Origin: Nitrosomonas sp.
Lineage (GTDB): Bacteria > Pseudomonadota > Gammaproteobacteria > Burkholderiales > Nitrosomonadaceae
Assembly: GCA_019745325.1 (NCBI GenBank)
Contig: JAIETK010000001.1
Span: 62,001-126,000, forward strand
Reading direction: 5' to 3'
DNA length: 64,000 nt
Below, piece by piece: positions 26,971 to 35,934 of this stretch; within the stretch, counting starts at the first letter, position 1; every line of letters begins with the position of its first letter. The position numbers were made by a program, and so were the translations under genes. The notes below the pieces were generated by a model, which was not told where the DNA came from, searched no databases, and saw only the letters and a list, made by a program, of their open reading frames with translations.

Positions 26971-27020
26971 GGCTGTGTTTTCCAGTCACTCGCTATTGAA
27001 TGAATATTTGTCAGTGAATT

Positions 27021-27533
27021 ATGAACTATCGATTCTTTTGGAAACCGCTATCTCGGATCTTGTCCATTAGCCTATTTATAGTTTTTCCGGCGCATTCCCA
27101 TGCCGCCGAACCTGTCGCCATCAAACCGCATGAGCAACCGGATGCTTGTAACCCCGATATTCCGCAAATCCGTGTAACCGTGAACGGCGTGAAATCGGGC
27201 GGCGTGCTCAATGTCGAGTTGTACCACGACCCGGATTATTTTTTGTTTAAAAAAGGACGATCACGGAAAGTCCGCACCCCGGCCATCAAAGGACGACAAA
27301 AAGTCTGCATGAACTTGATCCAATCCGGCACCTACGCCGTGGCGGCCTACCAGGATATCGACGGCAACCGCAAATTAAAAAAACAATGGAATCAGCTCCC
27401 GCTCGAGCCGTTCGGTTTATCGAACAATCCCGCACAGCGCTTCGGTTTTCCCCGGTTCAGTGATTCGGCTTTCACTACCGGCCGCTTGGGCGCGGATATC
27501 GCAATCGATCTGAAACAACCGGTTGATCCCTGA
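27021..27533 (+). CDS. DUF2141 domain-containing exported protein
   Basis: This 170-residue protein has a signal peptide (residues 1-28, ending SHAA) and a DUF2141-type beta domain: RVTVNGVKSGGVLNVELY near residue 50, then GTYAVAAYQDIDGNRKL, PLEPFGLSNN and a final GADIAIDL. The family is exported and of unknown function. It overlaps the downstream hydrolase region closely (gap of four bases to its ATG), so they are probably co-transcribed. Confidence 0.82.
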   Translation: MNYRFFWKPLSRILSISLFIVFPAHSHAAEPVAIKPHEQPDACNPDIPQIRVTVNGVKSGGVLNVELYHDPDYFLFKKGRSRKVRTPAIKGRQKVCMNLIQSGTYAVAAYQDIDGNRKLKKQWNQLPLEPFGLSNNPAQRFGFPRFSDSAFTTGRLGADIAIDLKQPVDP

Positions 27534-27537
27534 TGCC

Positions 27538-28362
27538 ATGCGCATGCTCAGCAATTTTTTGATTATCCTGCTGGCCGCTTATTTATTCTTGGTGCTGCTG
27601 GTATATTGGGTGCAATCTCATCTGGTTTACTTTCCGGACAAGCAGCTCAGCAATACGCCCGGCGCGCTCGGACTGAAATACGCTTCGACCAGCATCCCAA
27701 CCAGCGATGGCGAAACCTTGCATGGCTGGTGGGTGCCGGTGGCGGATGCCAAAGGAACGGTGCTGCTGTTCCACGGCAACGCCGGCAATATTTCTCATCG
27801 TATCAACTACCTGACGATGTTTAGCAAGCTCGGCTACAACACCTTATTACTCGATTATCGCGGCTACGGCCAAAGCAGCGGCAAACCGTCGGAATCCGGC
27901 ACCTATCTGGACGCACAAGCGGCCTGGCGTTATTTGACTGAAACCAGAGACATTGCGCCGGAACGCATCGTTTTATTCGGCGAATCGCTCGGCGGCGCAG
28001 TAGCCGCGTGGCTGGCGGCCAAGGAAAAGCCGGGGTTACTGGTGCTGGCTTCGGCATTTACTTCCATCCCGGAACTAGCGGCGGAATTTTATCCTTTTTT
28101 ACCGGTGCGCTGGATCAGCCATTTTGAATACAATACGTTACAAGCCTTGCAAGCAGTTCATTGCCCGGTTTTTATCGCGCATAGCCCGCAAGATGATATT
28201 GTGGCTTTTCATCATGGCCAGCGGCTGTTTCAAGCCGCTCATGAACCCAAGCAGTTTCTGGAACTGGAGGGCAGCCACAATACCGGCTTCATATTCATGC
28301 AACCGGTATGGAAAAAAGCGTTGGGCATTTTCATGGACGAGCAGCTCAATGTTCGCCATTAA
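27538..28362 (+). CDS. Alpha/beta hydrolase, membrane-anchored (BEM46/YfhR-like)
   Basis: This protein of about 274 residues starts with one membrane helix (LIILLAAYLFLVLLVYW) and a serine-hydrolase fold: oxyanion motif LLFHGNAGNISHR, nucleophile elbow LFGESLGGAV, an aspartate in HSPQDDIVAFHHGQRL, and the catalytic histidine in EGSHNTGF. The pattern matches the BEM46/YfhR-type hydrolases; substrate unknown. An upstream in-frame TTG at 27523 would overlap the DUF2141 gene; the ATG at 27538 or 27544 is preferred. Confidence 0.88.
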   Translation: MRMLSNFLIILLAAYLFLVLLVYWVQSHLVYFPDKQLSNTPGALGLKYASTSIPTSDGETLHGWWVPVADAKGTVLLFHGNAGNISHRINYLTMFSKLGYNTLLLDYRGYGQSSGKPSESGTYLDAQAAWRYLTETRDIAPERIVLFGESLGGAVAAWLAAKEKPGLLVLASAFTSIPELAAEFYPFLPVRWISHFEYNTLQALQAVHCPVFIAHSPQDDIVAFHHGQRLFQAAHEPKQFLELEGSHNTGFIFMQPVWKKALGIFMDEQLNVRH

Positions 28363-28445
28363 CGGTTGCAGCACCGGATTTCCGGCATATCCAATTGAAT
28401 TGGTGATTGCTGGCGATATTGAAACAATTTTCTGATAACAACACC

Positions 28446-28970
28446 ATGAATTCATTACCGGAAGATCTTGAGCAGACAATGACCGATATCGCAGCCGAAA
28501 CCGGACAACACCTGGCCGCTCATGGCTGGATGCTGGTAACGGCCGAGTCTTGCACCGGCGGCTGGACCGGACAGGCAATCACCGCGATCCCCGGCAGTTC
28601 GGCTTGGTATGAACGCGGCTTCATCACTTACAGCAACGCTTCGAAACACGAAATGCTCGGCGTGCAACAAAGTACGCTGGATCAGTTTGGCGCGGTGTCG
28701 CCGCAAACCGCAACGGAAATGGCAGCGGGCGCGCTTAACCGGAGCCGCGCCCACATCAGCGTAGCCATCACCGGCATTGCCGGGCCGGATGGCGGCACGG
28801 ACGGAAAACCGGTCGGAATGGTCTGCTTCGGCTGGGTGCACAGAAACGGCCTGGCACGGCAGGAAACACATTATTTCAACGGAAATCGCGAAGCCATCCG
28901 CGGCCAGGCAGTTATCACCGCATTGCAAGGCATCTTGAACCTGATCGATGAAACCCCTTTGACGGCCTGA
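28446..28970 (+). CDS. pncC: Nicotinamide-nucleotide amidase (CinA C-terminal family, PncC)
   Basis: This 174-residue stand-alone CinA-type protein hydrolyses nicotinamide mononucleotide to nicotinate mononucleotide in NAD recycling. It shows the family motifs LVTAESCTGGWTGQAIT near residue 31, then RGFITYSNASKHEMLGV, VSPQTATEMA, and ITGIAGPDGGTDGKPVG. The length is that of E. coli PncC (YgaD), without the MoCF domain of longer CinA. The start is the ATG at 28446 rather than an upstream TTG. A kinase gene follows 19 bases later. Confidence 0.92.
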   Translation: MNSLPEDLEQTMTDIAAETGQHLAAHGWMLVTAESCTGGWTGQAITAIPGSSAWYERGFITYSNASKHEMLGVQQSTLDQFGAVSPQTATEMAAGALNRSRAHISVAITGIAGPDGGTDGKPVGMVCFGWVHRNGLARQETHYFNGNREAIRGQAVITALQGILNLIDETPLTA

Positions 28971-28989
28971 TGCGCATAACCATTACCCG

Positions 28990-31794
28990 ATGAATAACCT
29001 TGTTTCTCTACTCAAAAGGCACGATGTCTTTTTCTCGCTGCTGCTGATCAGTATTTTCCTGGTCGCGGCGGGAATCTATGCCGACCGTTTGCATTCCCGC
29101 TATAGCCAGCGTGAATTGCACAGTTCGATGCTATCCCGGTTGAGCCTGTTGCGCGCCAATCTCGAAGGAAAAATCACCAGCAATGCGCAGTTAGTCCAGG
29201 GATTGGTCGCTTCCATTTCCGTTGAGCCGGATCTATCACAGGAAAAATTTGCCGGCCTGGCGCGGCATCTGTTTAACGAACAGTCGCAACTGCGCAATAT
29301 CGGCGCCGCACCTGATCTCGTTATTCGTTATATGTATCCGATCCAGGGTAATGAAGCGGCGATCGGTCTTGATTTCCGGAAGCATCCGGAGCAACTCGAT
29401 GCGGTGTTACAGGCGCGCCGCAGCGGCGGCCTGGTGCTGGCCGGCCCCCTTGACCTGGTACAAGGAGGACTCGGTTTGATCGCGCGCATCCCGGTATTTA
29501 CGGATGCCCCTGAAACCGGCAACCCGGCATTCTGGGGCGTAATTTCCGCAGTCATCGACATTGACCGGTTGTATCAAGCCAGCAATTTGCCGGATTTCGC
29601 CAGGGAGTTCGATATCGCCATACGTGGCAAGGATGGATTGGGCAAGGACGGCGAGGTATTTTTCGGCGCTACGGAAATTTTCGAACAGCAACCACTGCTG
29701 CTGGATATCGCCTTGCCAACGGGTTCGTGGCAAATGGCGGCAATTCCGAAAGGCGGATGGTCTGCTGCAAACGGTGAACAACTTCTCTTCCGCTTGGGAT
29801 TGATTGTTGCCGGAGCGATGATACTGTTGCCATTGATCATCATCGGTAAATTTCACCAAAAGCGGCTGGCAAGCGAAGCCCGCCTTAATACACTGTTCGA
29901 GATGTCACCGGTCGGGATTGCTCTCAACGACTACCGCAGCGGAAAGTTTCTTGAAGTCAATGACGCCTTGCTGGCGCCGACCGGCTATACCCGCGCGGAA
30001 TTATTGAATCTTACCTATTGGGATATTACCCCCGATGAATATGCGCAGAATGAAAAAGCGCAACTGAACGCCTTGGATTTGAAAGGTTTCTTCGGCGATT
30101 ACAAAAAGGAATATATCCGCAAGGACGGCAGCCGCTATCCGGTTAAACTCAACGGTGTTGTCGTCTACGATGCTTCCGGACGAAAACTCATCTGGTCGAT
30201 CGTCGAAGATATTACGATCAGCACACAAGCCGAACGCGCTTTACTTGAAAGCAAGAAAAAATATCAACAACTGGTCGAGGATATTGGCGACAAATTCGTC
30301 ATTTACAGCCACAAAGCGCATACCGGCGTGTTGACTTATGTAACCGGCGGCATGGAAAAAATCTTCGGATTGAATAACACCGAAGTGATTGGCAAGTCCT
30401 GGGACAATCTGATCAACTGGCTGCCCGATTCGCGCGAGCAAGCCTATGGCGTGGTAAGTGACATGATTGCGGGAAAAATTGATTTCTTCCAGTTTGAAAT
30501 GACATTCATCCACCCCAATGGCGCTGAACGCACGATTCTTGCATCCTGCCATCCTGCAACCGACGAGGAGGGCGATATCGTTATTGAGGGTATCGTCGAA
30601 GACATCACGGAACGTAAGACCACCGAACACGCGCTGATTGCCGCGCGGCAAGAAGCCGAGCGCGCCAATAAAGCCAAATCCGAATTTCTCTCGCGCATGA
30701 GTCATGAACTGCGCACCCCGATGAATGCCATTCTGGGTTTCAGCCAGTTACTGGAAATGGAAAAGCTCGATGCATTGCATTTGAAATATATCAAGGAAAT
30801 CAAAAATGCCGGTGTTCACTTGCTGGCGTTGATCGACGATGTGCTCGATCTGGCCAAAATCGAATCGGGGCGGATCGACTTGAAACTGGAGGCGGTTGCG
30901 CTGGCGCCACTGCTGGAAGAATGCATGGCGCTCACCGGACTGCAAGCCGCCAAGCAAGCGATTGCGATAACGCATGCGGATTGCACTGGCACCGTGTTGC
31001 ACGCAGACCGCATCCGCCTCAAGCAAGTGTTGGTTAATCTATTGTCCAACGCCATCAAATACAACCGCGCGGGCGGTAAAGCGCATATCGGTTGCAGCAA
31101 TTCAGACCGTCCCGGTTTCGTCCAAATACGCATCACCGACACCGGCAAGGGGATCGCCGCGGACAAACTGGCCGAGCTTTTTCAACCGTTCAACCGTCTC
31201 GATGCCGCCTATTCGGGAATTGACGGCACCGGTATCGGGCTTTACTTGACGCGCCAACTGGTGGAATCCATGCATGGCCGGATCGGCGTCGACAGCAAAC
31301 CGGATCAAGGCAGCACCTTCTGGTTTGAGCTGCCGGTTGATTCTCTGCCCAGTCACGCCGCAGCGTCGGCCGGTTTGCCGCCAACGGCGCCATTGCCATC
31401 GCCGCGCAACAAACAAGTGATCGTTTACGTGGAAGACAATGCAGCCAATGTCGAATTGATCAAGCAGATCATGATCCATCGCCCGCAAACCCGGCTGCTG
31501 ACCGCGCTCACGCCGGATGACGGGCTGGAACTGATCCGGCGGCACCACCCAGATCTGATATTGCTGGACATCAATTTGCCCGGCATGAGCGGCTTCGAAG
31601 TATTGAATCGCATCCGGCAATTGCCGGCATGCGCCGCCACGCCGGTTATCGCGGTAACCGCCAGAGCCATGCCGGATGATGTCGAAACCGGCCTGAAAGC
31701 GGGTTTTTCCGCTTATCTGACCAAGCCCCTCGATATCGAACAGTTTCTGAAAACCATCGATGGCTTCGATCAACTTCGAAACAACGCTGATTAA
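28990..31794 (+). CDS. Hybrid sensor histidine kinase (CHASE, two PAS, HisKA, HATPase, receiver)
   Basis: This 934-residue membrane kinase has an N-terminal helix (residues 14-31), a periplasmic CHASE domain (about 55-260; IRYMYPIQGNEAAIGLDF, then GGLVLAGPLDLVQGG), a second helix (about 272-292), two PAS/PAC units (about 300-420 and 425-545), HisKA with phospho-acceptor H572 in SHELRTPMNAI, HATPase with GTGIGLYLTRQLVESM, and a receiver with phospho-acceptor D860 in LLDINLPGMSG. The cognate response protein is not adjacent. The stop codon and following bases come from a degenerate MITE-like element, so the natural C-terminus may have been trimmed or replaced. Confidence 0.93.
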   Translation: MNNLVSLLKRHDVFFSLLLISIFLVAAGIYADRLHSRYSQRELHSSMLSRLSLLRANLEGKITSNAQLVQGLVASISVEPDLSQEKFAGLARHLFNEQSQLRNIGAAPDLVIRYMYPIQGNEAAIGLDFRKHPEQLDAVLQARRSGGLVLAGPLDLVQGGLGLIARIPVFTDAPETGNPAFWGVISAVIDIDRLYQASNLPDFAREFDIAIRGKDGLGKDGEVFFGATEIFEQQPLLLDIALPTGSWQMAAIPKGGWSAANGEQLLFRLGLIVAGAMILLPLIIIGKFHQKRLASEARLNTLFEMSPVGIALNDYRSGKFLEVNDALLAPTGYTRAELLNLTYWDITPDEYAQNEKAQLNALDLKGFFGDYKKEYIRKDGSRYPVKLNGVVVYDASGRKLIWSIVEDITISTQAERALLESKKKYQQLVEDIGDKFVIYSHKAHTGVLTYVTGGMEKIFGLNNTEVIGKSWDNLINWLPDSREQAYGVVSDMIAGKIDFFQFEMTFIHPNGAERTILASCHPATDEEGDIVIEGIVEDITERKTTEHALIAARQEAERANKAKSEFLSRMSHELRTPMNAILGFSQLLEMEKLDALHLKYIKEIKNAGVHLLALIDDVLDLAKIESGRIDLKLEAVALAPLLEECMALTGLQAAKQAIAITHADCTGTVLHADRIRLKQVLVNLLSNAIKYNRAGGKAHIGCSNSDRPGFVQIRITDTGKGIAADKLAELFQPFNRLDAAYSGIDGTGIGLYLTRQLVESMHGRIGVDSKPDQGSTFWFELPVDSLPSHAAASAGLPPTAPLPSPRNKQVIVYVEDNAANVELIKQIMIHRPQTRLLTALTPDDGLELIRRHHPDLILLDINLPGMSGFEVLNRIRQLPACAATPVIAVTARAMPDDVETGLKAGFSAYLTKPLDIEQFLKTIDGFDQLRNNAD

Positions 31795-31863
31795 TTTGCC
31801 GGGCAAGACGACCACCCAACGCAACGGATCGCTTATGCAGGCAATTGACCGGCATTTCCCTAA
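31778..31863 (+). repeat. MITE-like repeat, internally deleted copy
   Basis: The left end GAAACAACGCTGATTAATTT and the right part (GATCGCTTATGCAGGCAATT, then ATTTCCCTAA) match the two ends of the 150-bp family, but about 65 bp of the middle is missing. The first TAA inside the left repeat is the stop codon of the hybrid kinase gene. Confidence 0.55.
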
Positions 31864-31973
31864 CAATTCAAGGGTTAAGGGTTTCCCTTAGAAAAAAACC
31901 AGAGTTTCCCCAATATTAATCCTTCACCCGCTTCGTTATGATGCACACCATGATCAATTTGGAGTCATCCATC

Positions 31974-32423
31974 ATGAACAAAAAGCTATCTATCTATCTC
32001 GCTATTGTACCCGTCCTTTTGGTATTGATCGGTTGCGCGCAAGTCGGCCCGGTCAATCCGCAAGATGTTGCCGCCAAAAATGCAAAAACCCATCAAGAGC
32101 ATAATAGCCTGGCTTCGTACTACGATATCGTGGCTAAAGAAATGGATAGCAAAGCGACACAGAATAAAGCGTTGCTCAAAGACTACGAAGGACACAGCGA
32201 ATATTATGGCAGACGCGGACAGGATTTCCATTCGCATGCAACCGCGAATCTTCGTCATTATGAGCAAGAAGCGCAAGATGCGCTGAGAAAAGCGGAATTC
32301 CATCGCAAAGTCGCCGCGGAATTATTAAAACGCGAGCTCGCTCAGCCATCTGAAACAACCGATCCGGCGGCTGCGCGCGAAGTTAAAGTAAAACTGAAAT
32401 CAGATTCCGACAATTTGAATTAA
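31974..32423 (+). CDS. Small lipoprotein, helical, unknown function
   Basis: From the ATG at 31974 (GGAG ribosome binding site) the 149-residue product has a lipoprotein signal peptide with lipobox LIGC near residue 21. The mature part is strongly helical and charged, with many His, Glu and Lys residues (KTHQEHNSLASYYDIVAKEM, then HYEQEAQDALRKAEFHRKVA), suggesting a coiled coil at a membrane surface. No family is recognised with certainty. A long stem-loop follows the gene and separates it from the porin. Confidence 0.7.
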   Translation: MNKKLSIYLAIVPVLLVLIGCAQVGPVNPQDVAAKNAKTHQEHNSLASYYDIVAKEMDSKATQNKALLKDYEGHSEYYGRRGQDFHSHATANLRHYEQEAQDALRKAEFHRKVAAELLKRELAQPSETTDPAAAREVKVKLKSDSDNLN

Positions 32424-32490
32424 TTAACGGATAAAATAGCCTATCGATTATTGATGTGACGATATAGCGTAGCTAAGCGCAACCTTTAGG

Positions 32491-32552
32491 AAATTCCATT
32501 CCCCTTGCTGTTCCGGTTTGAATAAAGCCGGAAGCGGGGGAATGGAATTTTT
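32491..32552 (+). terminator. Long stem-loop between lipoprotein and porin genes
   Basis: AAATTCCATTCCCC (32491-32504) pairs perfectly with GGGGAATGGAATTT (32537-32550), and an inner TTCCGG/CCGGAA pair (32511-32516, 32528-32533) extends the hairpin. A short T-run follows. It most simply terminates the lipoprotein transcript, but its distance to the porin start (38 bases) allows an attenuator role. Confidence 0.7.
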
Positions 32553-32589
32553 GCGTATGCCGGAACCTGACAATATTTATCAAGAAATG

Positions 32590-33933
32590 ATGCGAACATT
32601 TAAACTGCTAATTGCTATCGCAAGCAGTGCTTTACTTTATGTTTTTTTTTCAGGAACTACCCAAGCCGCCGATCCGTTACAAAATTTTATCAAGCAAAGC
32701 CGTCTGGAATTGGGCGGCTGGGTTAATGGCGGCGCAACCTTCAATCCAAGCCAATCGGGCGGATTCAACGGTCCGGTAATTTTTGCCGATCAAGCGAACC
32801 GCTTTCAATTGAATCAATTCAATCTGTTTTTACGCCGCTCGGTGGTATCCGAAGGAAAAGCTTGGGATTTCGGCGGACGCTTCGATTTCATGTTCGGAAC
32901 CGATCCCATTTTCACGCAAGCCTTTGGCGTGCCGGCCTTTGATGTCAATACCGGCGAACCGATGAAAAGAAGCAACTGGGATTTGGATTTGTGCTGCAAC
33001 TCCTCGAAAACCTACGGTATTGCACTACCGCAAGCATATTTAGAGACCTTCGTACCGGTCGGTAACGGATTGAATGTCAAGCTCGGGCATTTCTACACCC
33101 CGACAGGTTTTGAAACCGTCCCGGCGCCGGATAATTTCTTCTATACACGCGCCTACACCTTGAACGTCGGCGAGCCTTTCACGCACACCGGCATGCAGGC
33201 TAATTACATCATCAATAAAAACTGGGAAATTCTGGGCGGGCCACTGACCGGCAGCGCCAACGGCGGCTGGGACGGCGGCTGGGACAAGCAATTGGGGAAC
33301 TGGTCCGGACTCGCGGGTTTTACTTGGAAAAGCGACAGCAGAACCACCACGTTTCATTTTTCCGGAACCTACGGTCAAGTATCCAGCCGCAGCGATGAAA
33401 TCTGGGCGTTCTACAACGTCGTGCTGCAACACAAAATCACTCCGAAAACCTTGCTGGTCTTGCACCATGTTTATGGCGAAGCCAGCGGGATACTGCTGAA
33501 CAACCTTAAATACACCAATGTGGTTCAGGATGCCGAATGGATGAGCGCAATTGCGCACTTGTACTACGATATCACCGACAATCTGGCAATCGGTGCGCGC
33601 GCCGAATGGTATCGCGATCAGGACGGCTTCCGCAATCCGTCGCCGTTCCGGATCGCCGCCGCCACCAACGCCGTCAACGGCACCGCGGTCAGTTACGCGG
33701 GCAATCTGAGCCGAGTCACCATCACCCCCGCCGACTATTACGATTTCACCGTCGGTTTAAATTGGAAAGCCGCCAAATCGCTAGGACTTAAATCCCCGTT
33801 GTTGCAGAAATTACGCGTCCGCCCCAATATCCGCTACGACCGGGTCGATGCTTACCGCGCTGAAGCCTACCGGCCTTTCGCCGGCCACAAAGACCAGATT
33901 TTATTCTCCCTGGATTTTGTGCTGCCGTTCTGA
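32590..33933 (+). CDS. Outer-membrane beta-barrel porin-like protein (BBP2 family)
   Basis: This 447-residue protein has a signal peptide (MRTFKLLIAIASSALLYVFF to AADP) followed by a porin-like barrel with alternating strands. Recognisable segments are LELGGWVNGGATFNPSQ, FNLFLRRSVV, WDFGGRFDFMFGTDPIF and NVKLGHFYTPTGFETVP, typical of the putative beta-barrel porin-2 (BBP2) family. The final LFSLDFVLPF has the C-terminal aromatic residue needed for barrel assembly. The start at 32590 is chosen for the signal peptide; the frame is open upstream into the stem-loop. Substrate unknown. Confidence 0.85.
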   Translation: MRTFKLLIAIASSALLYVFFSGTTQAADPLQNFIKQSRLELGGWVNGGATFNPSQSGGFNGPVIFADQANRFQLNQFNLFLRRSVVSEGKAWDFGGRFDFMFGTDPIFTQAFGVPAFDVNTGEPMKRSNWDLDLCCNSSKTYGIALPQAYLETFVPVGNGLNVKLGHFYTPTGFETVPAPDNFFYTRAYTLNVGEPFTHTGMQANYIINKNWEILGGPLTGSANGGWDGGWDKQLGNWSGLAGFTWKSDSRTTTFHFSGTYGQVSSRSDEIWAFYNVVLQHKITPKTLLVLHHVYGEASGILLNNLKYTNVVQDAEWMSAIAHLYYDITDNLAIGARAEWYRDQDGFRNPSPFRIAAATNAVNGTAVSYAGNLSRVTITPADYYDFTVGLNWKAAKSLGLKSPLLQKLRVRPNIRYDRVDAYRAEAYRPFAGHKDQILFSLDFVLPF

Positions 33934-33964
33934 TTTCGCAACCAGGCACATGGCGGCGTCCCTG

Positions 33965-34585
33965 TCACGATTCCTCCGGATGCCGGTCGACCTGCGAAAT
34001 AAGGCGGTCGCAATAAGCAATCGCAATCGCGGAAAGTAGAAATGCAAGATGAATGCCGGTTTGCGCGATTAATGTTTTTTCATCGTAAGCGGCGGCATTA
34101 ATAAATGTTTTCAGCAAATGAATCGACGAAATACCGATGATCGCGGTCGCCAGTTTTACTTTCAATACCGACGCATTGACGTGTGACAACCATTCCGGCT
34201 GATCGGGATGACCTTCCAGGTTCATGCGTGAAACAAAGGTTTCATACCCGCCGATGATCACCATAATCAGCAGATTCGAAATCATCACCACATCGATCAA
34301 CCCGAGCACCACCAGCATAATGGCGGTTTCGGTCAGCTTCTCGGGCCTGTCTGCGCCTTTAATCGTCACCGTATCGAGGATATGCTGCAATGCGCTTTGA
34401 TTGCCCAGCACCGCGCCGATCAAATCCGACAGCTCAACCCAGAAGTGAAACACATATACACACTGCGCCAATACCAGCCCAAAATACAAAGGCAGTTGCA
34501 ACCAGCGGGTCAGAAACAAAAAATAAGCGATCGAAGAAATGCGCCTGGGAGGCGTGGAGCGATTGTTTTGCTGCATATTATTCAT
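33965..34585 (-). CDS. yqhA: YqhA family (UPF0114) membrane protein
   Basis: This 206-residue inner-membrane protein matches the UPF0114/YqhA family: RWLQLPLYFGLVLAQCVYVF near the N-terminus, then ETAIMLVVLGLIDVVMISNL, LLIMVIIGGYETFVSRM, and KLATAIIGISSIHLLKTF. Four hydrophobic helices are visible. No function is established, though distant similarity to ion channels has been noted for relatives. It is convergent with the porin gene at a 31-base gap and runs the same way as the small membrane protein gene upstream. Confidence 0.9.
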   Translation of the reverse strand: MNNMQQNNRSTPPRRISSIAYFLFLTRWLQLPLYFGLVLAQCVYVFHFWVELSDLIGAVLGNQSALQHILDTVTIKGADRPEKLTETAIMLVVLGLIDVVMISNLLIMVIIGGYETFVSRMNLEGHPDQPEWLSHVNASVLKVKLATAIIGISSIHLLKTFINAAAYDEKTLIAQTGIHLAFLLSAIAIAYCDRLISQVDRHPEES

Positions 34586-34685
34586 GGTTCAAAAAGTACG
34601 GAAGGTTAACATAGCGGCGGATAAAAACGAAATCCGGTGTTCCTGGGCGACAGATAGGCCGGATGCAGCCGGCCGATCAACTGAC

Positions 34686-34946
34686 TCAACTGTTTTCCCG
34701 CTTCTGTTGCCACTTCAGCGTCCCGTAGGCGCCCAGATAAGTGCCGATGAACGCGGCTGCAACGTACGCATGGTTCTCGACATAGCTGGTAATGGTAAAT
34801 GCATTGGCAAGAATCAACGTCGCCGACCAAAACGCCGCAGCATGCGGGTTTTTATTACTGAGGTTAATGAAATACAGCGTGCCGCAAACGTTGGCAAATC
34901 CCATGGATAGGACAACCAGGCAAAAGGTAGAAATCGAAAAATCCAT
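34686..34946 (-). CDS. Small hypothetical membrane protein
   Basis: This 86-residue product has three hydrophobic stretches (about residues 5-27, 38-55 and 62-78), so it is likely an inner-membrane protein with a basic C-terminal tail (KWQQKRENS). I do not recognise a family. The start ATG follows AUG-poor, G+A-poor sequence, so the ribosome binding site is weak. It lies on the same strand as yqhA, 100 bases upstream. Confidence 0.55.
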   Translation of the reverse strand: MDFSISTFCLVVLSMGFANVCGTLYFINLSNKNPHAAAFWSATLILANAFTITSYVENHAYVAAAFIGTYLGAYGTLKWQQKRENS

Positions 34947-35025
34947 ATCATCACCCGATAATCAGGCCGCTTGCCATTTCATGCCTCATTATAATTCGGC
35001 GCAATAACAATTGCGCGTTGCCATG

Positions 35026-35316
35026 CTACCTTGAAACACCGCTCTCTAATGGTGGTTTAAGCATATACTCAGGGCACAGTTTTTGATAAAGAAACTCCGG
35101 TGCGAAATCGGCGCCATTCGGCCAGACAATTGTTTCGAGCTCGTTATGCAATACAAAATCCGCGAATCGCAACTTATCCTTCAATGGCTCGAACATTTCC
35201 CCCCACAATTCGCTTTCCAAATCGACTTCACCTTCAACGCCATCAGAAAACTTGAGCCAGATGCGGTAGTCGCGCTGATATTTTGCTTCTCGTAATTTTG
35301 GTAGCATGATGATCAC
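35026..35316 (-). CDS. DUF2442 domain-containing protein
   Basis: This 96-residue protein fits the DUF2442 family: YRIWLKFSDGVEGEVDLESE near residues 17-36, a helix LKDKLRFADFVLHNELETIVW, and the NGADFAPEFLY motif. Function is unknown; members are often found beside DUF4160 proteins in mobile or toxin-antitoxin-like gene pairs. Its ATG overlaps the DUF4160 stop by four bases. A Met three codons in is an alternative start. Confidence 0.85.
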   Translation of the reverse strand: MIIMLPKLREAKYQRDYRIWLKFSDGVEGEVDLESELWGEMFEPLKDKLRFADFVLHNELETIVWPNGADFAPEFLYQKLCPEYMLKPPLESGVSR

Positions 35317-35573
35317 TCCAACGGTTCAATTGGTTTCAATGCTTTTCTTGCTCGCGCGAGATTCCAATCTTCAGTAAGTTCGACCCTGTGATATTCGCGC
35401 CATTCCTGTACCAACCCCAAAACCCGCGGCGGCAAACGGCCTTCAACGATTTCACCACTATCGATTGCGATCGCCGCAACATGATCGCCATATTTGGCAT
35501 GAAAATGCGGCGGTGCGTGATCGTTGTAATACATCGCGATGATAATCCCCAGGAATCGGCTAATCTCAGGCAA
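35313..35573 (-). CDS. DUF4160 domain-containing protein
   Basis: This 86-residue protein carries the DUF4160 core MYYNDHAPPHFHAKYGDHVA at residues 14-33, which has clustered histidines, then GEIVEGRLPPRVLGLVQEWR. The family is small, cytoplasmic and uncharacterised; pairing with DUF2442 is frequent. It overlaps the DUF2442 gene downstream and follows another DUF2442 gene by 17 bases, so all three are likely one transcript. An AGGAGAAA-like ribosome binding site is present. Confidence 0.87.
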   Translation of the reverse strand: MPEISRFLGIIIAMYYNDHAPPHFHAKYGDHVAAIAIDSGEIVEGRLPPRVLGLVQEWREYHRVELTEDWNLARARKALKPIEPLE

Positions 35574-35590
35574 GGTATTTCTCCTTTCAC

Positions 35591-35830
35591 TTAATCGGAT
35601 GCAATCAATCCGACCATCAAGGTTTCAGGCGCAATATCTTGTTCGTGAGGCCACGTCACCGCACCGAAGACGATACCCACCTGATTAAAGTAATGCACAT
35701 CGCGTAATTCGCGAAAGACACCGTGGTCGAGATACGGTTTCATATCGAAAATTCCCTTACAGCCATCCGCCACTTCCACGTAAATGCGATAATCCGTCAA
35801 GGGCTTTACCGTTTTCACATCCCAATACAT
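35591..35830 (-). CDS. Second DUF2442 domain-containing protein
   Basis: This 79-residue protein is a shorter DUF2442 relative: YRIYVEVADGCKGIFDMKPY near residues 14-33, LRDVHYFNQVGIVFGAVTW, and the closing HEQDIAPETL. It is first of three small genes DUF2442-DUF4160-DUF2442. The two DUF2442 proteins are only distantly alike, so this is not a recent duplication. Possible toxin-antitoxin-like behaviour is speculation from the family's genomic company. Confidence 0.85.
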   Translation of the reverse strand: MYWDVKTVKPLTDYRIYVEVADGCKGIFDMKPYLDHGVFRELRDVHYFNQVGIVFGAVTWPHEQDIAPETLMVGLIASD

Positions 35831-35934
35831 AGCGCCATCACCTTATAATGGATCAATTTTGTAAGGCATTTCACCGTTCACCGCCAACTCCCAATCCGCC
35901 AGAAATTCTGTTGGATTTTCTCCGTCAATCCAAC

